Of a DNA stretch of 64,000 nt, positions 44,000-55,468 are shown piece after piece. The position numbers and the translations under genes were made by a program. The stretch spans positions 10,192,163-10,256,162 of the forward strand of contig NC_088297.1 of the NCBI RefSeq assembly GCF_032854445.1, in the 5' to 3' direction. The notes below the pieces were generated by a model. That model ran no database searches, was not told the origin of the DNA, and was given only the letters and a program-made list of their open reading frames with translations. This stretch comes from Liolophura sinensis (Eukaryota > Mollusca > Polyplacophora > Chitonida > Chitonidae). The number at the start of each line of letters is the position of its first letter. Positions within the stretch are counted from its first letter, which is position 1.

Positions 44000-45197
44000 A
44001 GCTCTGAAGGAGCTATATCGCCTTAGAGACGATTTGCCGTATCTTAGATATGCAAATTGAGGTGTTATTGACTATTTAAGCCTGCCTATTCGCCCTGGCT
44101 TGCTTTCCATTGAAATCATGTCATTCAGATGCATACATAACTTTTTGATCAGGTCTTTGACGCAGAAAAAAGGCGTGCGTTTGATTTAGGGGAATTGTCA
44201 GTAACGCGCCAATGTGGGTGGTAACAATGGTTACTTATCTTTCCTTCACTGATGAATCTTGCAAGCCGTCCTAAGAGAAATGATCTTGGAATGACGATAA
44301 ACCATAATGAAATAAATAACTCAACACCGATGAGTGCATATACTGTACAAATATAATTAATATTATAATGCATAATTAATTATTCTGCTTTTTGCGCTGA
44401 ATAAAACTGCAACATCATCGCATTGAAACAGTCACTAAATCAGAAAAAAAGATTGTGTCTGGAGACAAATGAGTTCACTTTTTATTACACTGTCATATTA
44501 CACTGTAGATGATTTGCCCTTCCATGGCAAAATTGTATATATTAATATATGCTACTTCTGTATGTGTACTGAAAGCTATAACAAAAGCAAACCTACATAA
44601 ACCTATGTAATTTTGGCACATTATCAGTTTGGAAAAAACAGGCATGTATAACTTCGTGACACTATATCATTTGATCTGGAAAAGCAAAACGCAAAAAAAT
44701 ACACTACCAACGTTGCAGAAAAATTGTTATTAAAAAAATATCATTATTTCAGTACATGTGGCATGAACATTTGTACTTCAAAAACAGCCTACGCTAAGTA
44801 ACTCATAAAAAGAACGGAAAACAATAAAATGAACTATATGTCAAACTCCATGAAAAATGTCCAGGTGATTGGAATTATTTAAAGAATATTTATTTAAGAT
44901 TTTTAAAACGCATGAGGAAAAATTGCATTCTATGTAGACGTATACATTAGACACAACAGGTGCCAGTGCACAGCACGTTTCATGTAAATATATTTATTCA
45001 AAACTACATAACGCAGCAGTTATAAATGCGTTGTTAGAAAATTGCAGTTTACCATGTTTAGTTTACCGAGAAAATATATTTGCCAGAGGGTGATGTTTTA
45101 TTCGGCGAAGGGGCCTGTTTGTGTTACAAGTAGATATAATTTCCGCATCCTAAAATGTGTGTGTGTGGGGGGGGAGGTGGGGGGCAAAAGATATGCT
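44000..45197. other. AT-rich, no feature recognised
   Basis: No exon, RNA gene or strong repeat can be supported. Confidence 0.4.
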
Positions 45198-45290
45198 GCT
45201 CCGTAATATTTCACGTATATGATGGTGACCACAATTATAATGGGAGGAAACCGGGCAAAGCCCGATGGGAACCCACGATCTTCCGCAGCT
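45198..45290 (-). mobile_element. SINE-A body fragment
   Basis: GTAATATTTCACGTATATGA to AACCCACGATCTTCCGCAGC. Confidence 0.8.
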
Positions 45291-47169
45291 TAATATAGAT
45301 ATAGTTGTATTAATTGCACTATAGATATAGTGGTATTCACTTAAAGATGTTTTAATTATTAAATACTTCGATGTTTACCGTTTGAGATCCTGTGTATTAT
45401 CTGTCAAATACTCTGAAGGCTTCCCCACTTATACTCAACAGGCTTGTGACCATGTGACCTAAGTTAACCAATCACAAAATAGCTTTACTCATAAGCCATA
45501 TATGAAGAACTAATTGCCCTGACAAAAATGCATAACATATTAACTATAGAATTATATATAACATAAGCGTTTGTGTTTATATGTGAGAGTGCTCTTCTTG
45601 GAGTTAAAAGCACCGACTATTTACACCGAATAAGAAAAATTAACTAAAAAACTCTCAAGGAGTGCAACAGCAAGGGGTATAGGTCACACGTAACCAGGGA
45701 AATACGGTCACAGTTTACCTCAGTTAGCGTTTTACTGTAACTATTAATGTAAATGCTTAAATAGTAGCAAATTACACACCCCATAGCACCGTGGCACCCC
45801 AAATCAGGTGCAAAAAAAAAATGAATGATGTTAGTTGCAATTAGACGTCACTGATCTAGAATTATTCAAAATGCTGTGCTGTCATCCCATTTAACATACA
45901 GTCACATTAAAAAAAAGCAAGGGACCAGGCCTAGGGGATGCTTAGTCCAACAGCAGAATCCCCGGTTTAACCTGGAGCAGAATAGCCTGTAAGAAAAGAC
46001 CAGGAAAAGATGTCCATTTATACGACATAGGGCGATGGCACACATTACCTTGGTGAAAGCGCTTGATGCAACATTGCACGCGCTTTATACATGTATACTA
46101 ATAGGGTCACATACATATCACAATGGGGACCTGTCAAACGCCCGGCAGTAGATCCCTGACGCCATTTTATTGACGTGAAACGTTCGTTTCCCAGCTTATA
46201 ATTATGACGTCACAATAAAGACAGAACGACGTTTCATTATAGAAACCAATACTTTGTAACATTACATACGTTGCGCAACAATAATTTACGTCTTCCCATT
46301 AATTCCCAAATAAAGTGAACAGAATTCTGTCTTAATTTCACCACTCTTCACGCTTTGATGTATATTGTTTATACTTATTAGCGTATCAATGATCACCAAA
46401 TTGCAAAAGTACAAAATCATTTTGAAAAAAACTGTTATGAACGAGAGGTGGGCATAAGCCAAGCGTATAAGCACCTTAGATGGCGTGCAACTCCTCATAT
46501 CATTTTTATCACTGAACCAAATTGCACAAGTATTAACAGCATATGGAATTTGTCTAAATTATGTTTCATTAGTATACAAAATACAAAAGAACATTAGTGC
46601 GTTTAGCACAAATATGGTACAAAATAAAATCTGATTTTATTTTTACGAAATTCAAAATATTCTTTAATATGGCATAAAACCAAAAATCCATCCATATGAA
46701 TGAAAACATTTGTTGGTGTAGGGGGCAAACCAACATATAAAGTCACTTGTGGTTTACTTCAGCGCTAAAATTGAACGTAATATTCCGGGTAAGGCTGAGC
46801 AAAATCAAAAACGAAAAACTTGGTGGTATGACTCAGATCATCAACGACGGAATTCAGTCGTGGACCTGTGCCGTCTTTTGTGAATGTCCCGTCAAGACCA
46901 TGACGACGAAAATTTCTTGAGTTTTTTTGACTTCGGACTTGAAATGTTGAGAGAGAAAAAAACTACATCACTTTTGAAAGGAATTTCCTGACGACAGCCA
47001 GTTGCCATGGAGATGAAACCCCTGCTGACAAATCCCGTCAACGTGACAGGGATGCGGCATGAAGAACAATCGCCTATCACAATCCCAGTCTTTTATCATC
47101 CACTCCCTTGTACTGAAAACCATAGAAATAAGAGTGTACAGAGGAGGGCGATGGAGCAGTTGAGACAGT
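45291..47169. other. AT-rich, no feature recognised
   Basis: No supported gene. TGACGTCAC occurs at about 46204. Confidence 0.4.
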
Positions 47170-48010
47170 AATGTCATTTGGGAATGATAAGAGCAAGGGA
47201 TGTAATGCTAGTGTGAGATCTGCACTGCTGGCATCAGGAAACCAATAGAGCCAAGGGAAACACTGCTGGCACTAAGAAATGAAAGGAGCAATGGGTGCAA
47301 CACTGGCATCAGGAAATGATAAAAGCAATGTGCAACGGTAGAATCTGGAAATGATGGGGGCAATGGATGTGATGCCAGCATGGGGAACTTAGAAGAATTG
47401 ATGCTAAGTAAGTGTCAGGGGAATGAAAAGAACAATGGGACAATACCGGGTGCTATGCTAGTAACAGAGAACGGTAAGATCAATGGGTGCAATGGCTGGC
47501 GTCAGAGAACGATAAGAACAGTGGATGAAATGCTGTGATCTGGGAATGATGGGGGTAATGGATGCAATTCTGGCAAGAAGGATCAGGGGATTATAAGAGC
47601 AATGGAACAACGCTGGTGTCAATCCGGAAACAATAGGAGCAATTGGTACAATATACTAAAATATTTATTGGCAATATTGGCTTCAGGAAACGATAAAGCC
47701 AATGGCTTCAGGGAACGATGAGGATTGGTGCTATACCTGTATTAGGGAGCGATAACAGCAATGGGACTAGGCTGGCAATAATGAACGATAAAAGCAATGA
47801 GGGCAAGACTGGTATCACAGAATGAAGAGAACAACGGGCGCAATGCTGGCATCAGGGAAAGATAAGAGTAAGGGGTCAATGTTGGCATGAATCCAGGACA
47901 AAAGCCCCGCCCGACGAAAATCCCGATGTCAAAACACCTGGCGGACATAAGTGATGATATTACGGAACGACGAGAGCAATGGTTGGAAGGCGGCATCAAG
48001 GAAGGATAAG
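47170..48010. repeat. Degenerate ~38 bp minisatellite
   Basis: GATAAGAGCAATGGGTGCAA followed by TGCTGGCATCAGGAA recurs about 20 times with heavy divergence. No coding signal. Confidence 0.7.
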
Positions 48011-48423
48011 CCCAATGAGTGCAAGCGTTTAGTGTATCCTTGTAAACAAATCTTTCAACCTCCGAGAACTCACAAGGCAACGAACCATTCTTCTTCACCT
48101 GCGTTATACATATACTTCAGAGTTATGGCAAAGAAAGAAGCAGAATTTATTTATTTATTTGTTGGGCGAGTGTTTAACGCCGTAATCACGAATTGTTCTC
48201 GAGAACTTTTACAACAACTCACAGGAGGAAAACCAAATCTCCAAATTAAACAAACAAGCGTTCGATCTGAGAAACCTTATTGATTAAAACCCAAATAAAA
48301 CCTAGCGAGAGATTAATTCAACACTTTTTACCCAAGGTATACTGATTGGTGGGATTAATCCTGGGAAACAGCTGATTTCACAATAACCGTAGTTACACCA
48401 GGAAAACTTGCCATCTCTGTTGC

Positions 48424-48616
48424 ATTTATTCATTTATTTGATTGGTATTTTAAGTCGTACTGAAGAATTATACGGCAGCGGCCAGGATTATATGATGGAA
48501 GGAAACTAGGCAGAGCTCGAGGGAAAACCCACTACCATCCTCAGGATGCTGGCAAACCTTCCAACGTACGACTGGAGAGGGAGCCAGCATGAGCCAGCGA
48601 CCCTATTGGTATCGCG
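48424..48616 (-). mobile_element. SINE-A, truncated
   Basis: TTCATTTATTTGATTGGTAT to GGAGAGGGAGCCAGCATGAG. A shorter diverged tail fragment lies at 48146-48200. Confidence 0.82.
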
Positions 48617-49007
48617 ATCGTTTGTGGTAATAAGCAAAATACTTTTATTTCAACAATGGAGGCCATTTTTGATTATAGCTTAAAGACGAAATATAATATC
48701 CCACAATTCCTCAATATCGCTTTGTCCAATTTTAGTCATATGGCTCATATTTCCAGCATAGTGAAAGTAGACTACCATATGGCAGGAGTTCAGTTTATTG
48801 AAGATGAAAAGCAAACATATATCAACAGAGGGACATAAATCAAACAGACAAACTCACCACTTTTGCACCAAAGGTGTTTTTTATGACTCAATGTTGCTGG
48901 TGTCCAGTTGTTCCGCTCTTCCATTCTGAGAATTTGTTTATATTCAAGCTTGCTGTCGTGGAAAATACATCACACTCAAAAAAAAAAAAAAGCTGTGGTC
49001 CAGCGCA

Positions 49008-49232
49008 TCCTTCACTGGATGTAGCCACTCCACTTGATATTCTTCTTCTACTAAATGTTGCCTTCTACTAGATTTTGTCACTTCACTGGATGTTGCCACT
49101 CCACTAGATGTTGCCCTTCTACTAGATGTCCTTTCGCTGGATGTTGCTCTTTAACTGGGTTTAGCCACTCCACCAGATGTTGCCATTCCACTAGATGTCC
49201 CTTTACTAGATGCTGCCCTTCCACTAGATGTT
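49008..49232. repeat. CACTAGATGTTGCC minisatellite
   Basis: CCACTAGATGTTGCC and variants recur every 12-18 bp. The apparent Cys/Thr/Arg-rich open frames are repeat artefacts. A 16 nt poly-C run follows at about 49297. Confidence 0.8.
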
Positions 49233-49433
49233 GTTGTAGTGCCCCACCCCTCCTCCCCATCTACACATTTTCTTTTGGTGTAAGGAAGTGTTGTAGCCCC
49301 CCCCCCCCCCCACCTCAACTGCACGTTTTTCTTGTTCTTAAATATACACATACGCTGAATATATTATTATATTTAGTAGTCCGTTTCCGCTAACTCTATG
49401 TTGTGTAAGTTACAAATGCAACTATTGTCGGCG

Positions 49434-49513
49434 CACTCGACGGACGTTGATTTCGGAAGGAACAACGTGGCTTTGCCTTCTCTGTTTCTTTATTGGAAAT
49501 ATTGCTGTTGCAG
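49434..49513. repeat. 80 bp direct repeat, copy 1
   Basis: GACGTTGATTTCGGAAGGAA, then a CTTTGCC...CTCTGTTTCTTTA stretch and GGAAATATTGCTGTTGCAG. It matches 49921-50000 with about five differences and sits about 490 bp before it. Confidence 0.85.
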
Positions 49514-49802
49514 ATATGTTTATCATTGTACTGTGTGCCAAATATGAGATGTAATGGTGTCCGAACGAACTGAAACGTGATTTTGGTTGTTTCATTGAGT
49601 AAAATGTAATAATTTGACATAACAGAAGTTTCAGGCGATTAGTGATGTTTACCATGGTAGCGCCATTGTAAAAACTTTGTGTTGTCTAGATTTGATAAAC
49701 TAAAGCATTTTGGTTGCTTACTGTATTGTTAGTTGCTTTAAATAATGTTTCTAGATACTGATAATTAACCACTGTGACACTGAGAGAACTAAATGGATAA
49801 GA

Positions 49803-49808
49803 TTTATT
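49803..49808 (-). promoter_or_regulatory. Candidate AATAAA signal for the ZAP-like gene
   Basis: TTTATT on the + strand is AATAAA on the gene strand, about 360 nt after the stop. A second AATAAA lies at 49489-49494, inside one copy of an 80 bp duplicated segment. Confidence 0.3.
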
Positions 49809-49920
49809 TCTTTTTGGACTGTACACAACATACTAAGTCACAAAGTATGGAAGCCCGTTATGTTCGTGTTGTCATTACTTTGATTAAAATGTAAGTTTGA
49901 ACTGTAATAAATATTTTCGG

Positions 49921-50000
49921 CACTCCCCGGACGTTGATTTCGGAAGGAACAACGGGGCTTTGCCATCTCTGTTTCTTTACTGGAAATATTGCTGTTGCAG
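49921..50000. repeat. 80 bp direct repeat, copy 2
   Basis: Second copy of the segment at 49434-49513, immediately downstream of the ZAP-like stop codon on the - strand. It ends in TTGCTGTTGCAG, which is splice-acceptor-like on the + strand. Confidence 0.85.
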
Positions 50001-50166
50001 GTATTTCCAGAGGGAGTCCGTATATGATGTCCTGTACATCTAGTGGCTTGTGTATGAGCTACCTCATTCCCTCATATATATATATATATCCGGTGTTACA
50101 TCGTTCCTTCAGTGGGCGTTGCTCGTCCACTAGTAGTTGCTTCTGTACAGGACTTGTATTCTGTCG

Positions 50167-51552
50167 CTATGCTCTCTTGCACTTTTCCAATACTGGCATT
50201 TGTGTATCACCATATGACACTGTACTCTTCGACGTTGTTCCTTTGAACGATAGGTCCTTCCGCTTCACAGCTCTCTCTGTACTACACAGCAATGTACCTG
50301 CTGACTCTGCGTGAAATGCTAATGTATATGCACATGGGTTCTTCATGCCTGCTTTATGATCAGTCAGCTTATAACTGGGACATAACCTTGTATTTTCTGG
50401 CCTATTTTTCCCACAAGACGAAAAACTGGAATTACACCCAGCTTCTTCTTTACGTGGTTCTTTAATTTTTGGTCTTGCACCCCCATAACGCAAGACTGTT
50501 TGATTAACTTCAACATTCTGAGAAGGCTCTGAACTGTGAATATCAAAGGGCAATACCTCTGAACTCTGCCTTTGCTTCTTTCCTCCATCATCAGATTGTC
50601 CAGGCAAACTTACCTCAGTGAGTTCCAAAGGTTGGACTTGTAGAGCATCAAGGGTGCCTAACCCAGTGGACTTTAAACCTGCTTCAGCAGATGACGCTGT
50701 TCCATGTACATTAACATGCCGTAATGTTTCCTGCTCCTGTTTTACTGACTCAACCTCTAATTTCTTCAATTTTCTCCTCAATACTTCCAGAATGTCGGCA
50801 CTCTCTGTCTCGTCGGGGTCCATTTTGAACCGGCAGAGAATAGATTTGGTTTGTGACTGAGTCATGTCATGACTTCGTTTGCACCTGGTGCCAAATTTAC
50901 AATTTCCGAGAACAAATCGCCTACACAAATGCAAAAAGGAACAGTCTTCTCTATCACACCCTGATCGTCCGTTGTAACGGAAGCATAGTCCAGGTGTTCG
51001 TTTTCCACTTGACATTGTCTTGGTATTGGTTGTTAAGTTTAGAGCTTTCTTAAAGAAGATTGCCAAATGTTCTTGTGACAAACTGTCCAGTAAGTTCGAC
51101 TTTAGTATGAGCAGGTTATGCTCACTCTTCAGTTTCTTTCCCCATTGTGAATAATGGCCACCGAGTTCTCCAAGAAGATGAAACTTGCTGACATGTAAGT
51201 CCCCGCACTTTCCTTTGCAACTGCAATTCTTTTGGGTCCACGTCTTACATACTTCCACGTCTGTGTGCGGTTGTACCCTCAACACCTCTTTCATGCCACA
51301 AATCTCACGAGTGACTTTAAAGAGAAACGGGTAATTCTGCAAGAATTCAGTCAGCATCTCCTCGGTATTGCTTCTGGTTACCATGTTCTTTTTTGTCATG
51401 CGTACTTCTTCAGTAAGTTCCAACAATCTAGCAATGGTCACTGGCTGGTCGGTTTCTAATATTTCCTGACAGAGAACAGCTAGAACAATCTTTGCAGTTG
51501 AGTCAGATTTCACCTGCTTTACATAATCAGCATCAGAGTCAAACAGCGCCAT
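50167..51552 (-). CDS. ZAP/PARP12-like CCCH zinc-finger protein, intronless
   Basis: A single open frame of 461 residues from the ATG at 51552; an in-frame ATG at 51606 would add 18. The family (ZC3HAV1/ZAP, PARP12) binds RNA through four N-terminal CCCH fingers, and ZAP restricts viral RNA (family knowledge). Here residues 20-95 are helical and winged-helix-like, as in ZAP. Finger 1 is at C102/C112/C116/H120. A finger-2-like segment at 121-145 aligns with ZAP (LLG, YSQ, H145), but its three cysteines are S122, L130 and L141. Finger 3 is C190/C199/C204/H208 and finger 4 is C210/C218/C224/H228 (GNCKFGTRCKRSHDM). Residues about 255-280 form a short coiled coil. The rest is low complexity, with no WWE or PARP domain. 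Downstream spliced exons cannot be excluded. An antiviral role is inference. Confidence 0.82.
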   Translation of the reverse strand: MALFDSDADYVKQVKSDSTAKIVLAVLCQEILETDQPVTIARLLELTEEVRMTKKNMVTRSNTEEMLTEFLQNYPFLFKVTREICGMKEVLRVQPHTDVEVCKTWTQKNCSCKGKCGDLHVSKFHLLGELGGHYSQWGKKLKSEHNLLILKSNLLDSLSQEHLAIFFKKALNLTTNTKTMSSGKRTPGLCFRYNGRSGCDREDCSFLHLCRRFVLGNCKFGTRCKRSHDMTQSQTKSILCRFKMDPDETESADILEVLRRKLKKLEVESVKQEQETLRHVNVHGTASSAEAGLKSTGLGTLDALQVQPLELTEVSLPGQSDDGGKKQRQSSEVLPFDIHSSEPSQNVEVNQTVLRYGGARPKIKEPRKEEAGCNSSFSSCGKNRPENTRLCPSYKLTDHKAGMKNPCAYTLAFHAESAGTLLCSTERAVKRKDLSFKGTTSKSTVSYGDTQMPVLEKCKRA

Positions 51553-52024
51553 TTTACTAGCCTGGTTATCTCCCTTAATATTGAAGCCAGAAATGTAAAT
51601 TATCATAAAGATTGACGGTTAGAAAGTCGAACGGTTGTGGAAAACTCTTCCAATCTTGGTAAACTGGTGAAATCCAAAACTTTCAATCTTCAAGTAAAGG
51701 CACAACAGAGAACCTGGAATTTCAAAATACAAAACAAAATGAAACAATCTACTGAGACCTGTTTACACACTATGTAGACGAAGCCGTCGGCTAAATTTTA
51801 TCCACCAGACTTTGGTTCATCGCACGCAAATTTTTGCACAACGCACGCAAGTTTTGGCACATAGGCCTATTTTCGTAACGCCAACTTCCTCATCGGAAGG
51901 CTCTGTTACAATACACGAGCCAGGCCTTACCAAATATTAAAAGTTAAAACCGATTTCTTGGTTAATGTCTTCATTGGCTTCAGATCTCCAGTACTCTGGT
52001 TCCAGGATTCAGTATATAAATATG

Positions 52025-52095
52025 CATGGGGTATTGTGTCGTACTTTGCAATTTTTAAGTCATGTGATGACGTAGGCTTCAGTCAGTGAAGATAT
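52025..52095 (-). mobile_element. SINE-B/C tail fragment, diverged
   Basis: GGGGTATTGTGTCGTACTTT then GCAATTTTTAAGTCATGTGA. Confidence 0.45.
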
Positions 52096-52243
52096 TTGTC
52101 AACCTCAGCAGGTAAAACAATGCTCCACATGAGGCAGCAGGTAAACCCTTCTGATAAAATCCTGTAAGAGAGGATTTATTCATGCCAATTAGCACCTGAT
52201 CATACACCCACCATATTCACATTTCACAAAATTCAAAATACTT

Positions 52244-52514
52244 CGGGGCCTCCGTGGCTCAGTTGGTTAGTACGCTAGCGCAGCGTAATGACCCAGGAGT
52301 CTCTCACCAATGCGGTCGCTGTGAGTTCAAGTCCAGCTCATGCTGGCTTTCTCTCCGGCCGTAAGTGGGAAGGTCTGCAAGCAACCTGCGAACGGTCGTG
52401 GGTTCCCCCGGGCTCTGCCCGGTTTCCTACCACCATAATGCTGGCCGCCGTCGCATAAGTGAAATATTCTTGAGTACGGCGTAAAACACCAATCAAATAA
52501 ATAAATAAATAAAT
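52244..52514 (+). mobile_element. SINE-A, full length, well preserved
   Basis: GGGGCCTCCGTGGCTCAGTT, GTTCAAGTCC, GGGCTCTGCCCGGTTTCCTA and a tail of AATA repeats. A good reference copy. Confidence 0.95.
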
Positions 52515-52961
52515 CAAAATACTTAGCCAATCTCATACGGGGTAAATCATCTACAAATGACTTAAAAGAAAAGACAACATTATACCAAATATGTGATTAT
52601 CGATAAAGTGTCCCACACGATGTTTAAAAACTGCCTTTTATCCTATATGAGCTCGGAATACGGGCTATTACCAAGCACATCTAAACAAAATGGGCCTGGC
52701 CATTTGATCTTATAATATTTGTTATCTTTTCTTGTAATATTAACACACCTGACCATATATGGAATTCTCCATTTTTTATATGAGCGTTGATCATATATTA
52801 TACTCTTTGTTAATAATGTGTTAACTACATAGGCTGTGGTAAAGATGTTTTTTGTATTGTTTTGTAAACATTAGCAAAGTTTATTTGTTTACACGGCACT
52901 TTCATGATTGCAGGTGTCATTAGCAGAAAATAGATGTAGGTCATTCCCAGAACCCTGACAG

Positions 52962-53320
52962 GCCCCGATAGCACGGTTGGTAGAGCGTTCGCTTCGGGAT
53001 CGGTAGATCCAGGGTCAATCCTGGGTCGAGTCACAACTAAGACCTCTTAAAACAGGAACTTGCAACTTCCTCGCTTGGCGTTCAGCATGAAGGGGATAGT
53101 GCAACGACTGGTTGACCCATATCAGTATAATGACTCATGTGGTGTGGCTTACTTGCCTCCGGTAAGGCGTCTCTGTGAAACAGCACTAGATAAAAGGGCA
53201 GTGGAAATCCGTCCTGCAACAAGGAGGCACATTACATGCACTCTAAGAATTCCTTCGTCGTCATATGACTGAAAAATTGTTAAGTACGACGTTAAACCCC
53301 AAGCACTCACTCACTCATTC
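52962..53320 (+). mobile_element. SINE-B, full length, well preserved
   Basis: Head GGCCCCGATAGCACGGTTGG, TAGAGCGTTCGCTTCGGGAT, B box GGTCAATCC, body CTTGGCGTTCAGCATGAAGG and tail ACGACGTTAAACCCCAAGCA with ACTC repeats. Confidence 0.93.
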
Positions 53321-53612
53321 CCAGCACCCTGGTACTTGAACTTACACACATGCACATAAGCTCTCGGCAGACTAGAAAGGAGAAGGCACAGTTGTTCGAG
53401 TGTTTACTGCGCAACATCCACTTTTTGTGGAGAACCCTAAGCATGCCAGGAAAACCTATGTATTTTTGGAAAAAATCCTCTGAACGCTTGCAGTTGGGTG
53501 TATAGGACAACACATACATGTAGGTATTTATTCATGTTGCAGCAGGTAGAATTTGTCACAAAAATTTTTACAGTTCCAGTACTGTAGTAAAGCAGTAAGT
53601 CCATACTAATCT
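53307..53612. repeat. Segmental duplication, copy 1
   Basis: Starts in the CACTCACTCACTC tail of a SINE-B and runs through GGAGAAGGCACAGTTGTTCG and ACACATACATGTAGGTATT. It matches 56068-56373 at roughly 88 percent. Confidence 0.88.
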
Positions 53613-54062
53613 GCTGTCAGAAATGTTACGTATAGCATCTGCACACAATATTCCTTTATTCTATTTTTTTTTTGACCAGTGAAGCGACATCGTGTTTCCG
53701 GTTAGTCTAACATTGCGCATATCATGACCTCACAAGAATTCCTTATTAGAAATGTATTTATGGAGTTACTACTTAATCACGTCAGAAAAAAAATGTCATT
53801 TTATCACGTTTGTTAACTTATGTTATATTATTTGTTGTCTTTTCTTTTAAGTATAAATGATCTGACTTCCCCCTGCTCAGTTCAACAAGTACTAGTGACG
53901 TTAGCCAGAGCTTAATGGTGTGCATACGTGGACATGCATTTCCCTGTATGCCATGCGGTTGAGCCTGTAAGCATATAAAAGCAATGTAAACAAAAAGATT
54001 GATTTCATCATGTACACGGAAAAACTGATGTGGTCAAAACTTAAATCTATAAGAAATGGGAG

Positions 54063-54720
54063 TGAATGCTTTAAGGCGTTTAACGTCGTACTTAACAATT
54101 TTTCAGTCATATTTATTTTTTCATTTATTTGATTGGTGTTTTACGCCGTACTCAAGAATATTTCACTTATACGACGGCGGCCAGCATTATGGTGGGGGGA
54201 AACCGGGCAGAGCCCGGGGGAAACCCATGACCATCCGAAGGTTGCTGCAAGACCTTCTCACGTACAGCCAGAGAGGAAGCCAACATGAGCTGGACTTGAA
54301 CTCACAGCGACCGCATTGGTGAGAGGCTTCTTGGTCATTACACTGCACTAGCGCGCTAACACACTGAGCCACGGAGGCCCCTTTTCAGTCATATAACGAC
54401 GAGGAGTCGCCAGGTGTGTGTATATGTACTATTAGTCGTCATGTTTGAGTTGAGGGGGGATACGAAATATTTACATAGTGAGTTTTGATCGGAGGGCAAT
54501 TGGCCAGTCAGATAGCAAAGAAACTACTCTGATGGACAATAATGTGTCTTCTCCTGGCAGCTTGCGCCCCATTCACTAAGTCACTTTATACTGACGCCGG
54601 GCCGACCAGTCATGTTTCCTTGCTCTAACCTGTCAGTGCTGAGCACCGGGCGAGTCAGCAGCAAGTGCCATTTCCACGGCTTAAACTCTTTGGTATGACC
54701 CGACCCTGGTTTGAGAAATG
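54063..54720 (-). mobile_element. SINE-C split by a nested SINE-A
   Basis: The tail (54063-54112) and body (54382-54720, with CTGACGCCGGGCCGACCAGT and CATGTTTCCTTGCTC) resemble 540-812. The SINE-A sits between them. Confidence 0.75.
54113..54381 (-). mobile_element. SINE-A, full length, nested with target-site duplication
   Basis: Runs from TTTATTTGATTGGTGTTTTA to GAGCCACGGAGGCCCC. TTTTCAGTCATAT (13 bp) flanks both sides, a classic target-site duplication. Confidence 0.93.
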
Positions 54721-55330
54721 GGGTACTGCAATGTGATAGACCTACATATATGTACTTCACTTACTGAGTATTTGGACTTTAGTACAAATCGCAGCTTTGA
54801 CTGTTTCAAAATATCGGCATGAAAAAGCGGCGGTCCGCCATACCTTATGAGAAAAGGCTGTCTGGGAACGACGCTTTCGCTATTTGGCTTTACCCCCGTA
54901 TACCAAATTTACGGTTTTCCGGCGTATCCTGGGGCCAATTTCATAAAGCTGTGTACATCTACGGAATAAAATTACCGTACGGAAAATTTACGCAAGTGCA
55001 TTTGCCAAGTCAACGCCAATTTCATAAACCTCTCCGTACTTTTCTCCGTAAAAGCAGGTCCATTTTTGGATGTCGTTATGGATAGACGTGTTACGACAAT
55101 CAGAAATAAATGAGTGCATATGCGGGCGGGTAGATCCCGTCGCTGCTTGTGCAAGTCGCACGTATGCCAAAGGTACGCCGGCTTAATTTCATTGTCACCT
55201 GTTGGGATATTCATTTCAAATCATTACTTTTGTACTTTCAGTTTACAGCCCAGCTGGTTTTGATGAAGTTTAATGTGATAGCGCTGGAAGTTCAGTGAGT
55301 TTTTGTAGTGCACCTGATAGATAACATAAT
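54721..55330. other. Foldback-like repeat sequence, no gene
   Basis: GCCAATTTCATAAA occurs twice (about 54933 and 55015), near ACGGAATAAAATTACCGTAC, which is self-complementary in part. A MITE-like origin is likely. Confidence 0.4.
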
Positions 55331-55414
55331 CGGGTGTGACGTCAGGCGGGAAGAAAATGGCGGTCCGAAGTTGACAACACGAATTGATGACAAACAGGTT
55401 AGAAATACTCAGAT

Positions 55415-55468
55415 ATGGAGGAGTATAAGGTATTATTTACAACTGGATTAGGTAAACAGGTCGTTGAG
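55415..55468 (+). CDS. Candidate short first coding exon
   Basis: ATG at 55415 opens MEEYKVLFTTGLGKQVVE and ends at a consensus donor GAG|GTAAGT. TGACGTCA (55336-55343) followed by GGCGGGAAG (CRE-like and E2F-like) lies about 70 nt upstream. An acceptor TTTATTTCCTCAG at 55525 would join nine more codons and then a stop in this frame. Another frame from that acceptor is open for 49 codons and hydrophobic (DFIFMLALCLLTVQIFY). No family is recognised, and it may be non-coding. Confidence 0.25.

Noticed and set aside
52962-53040. tRNA gene
   Set aside because: A- and B-box-like sequences are present, but they are the head of a SINE-B with the standard body and tail, and no complete cloverleaf is supported. 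The same holds for the SINE-A and SINE-C heads.
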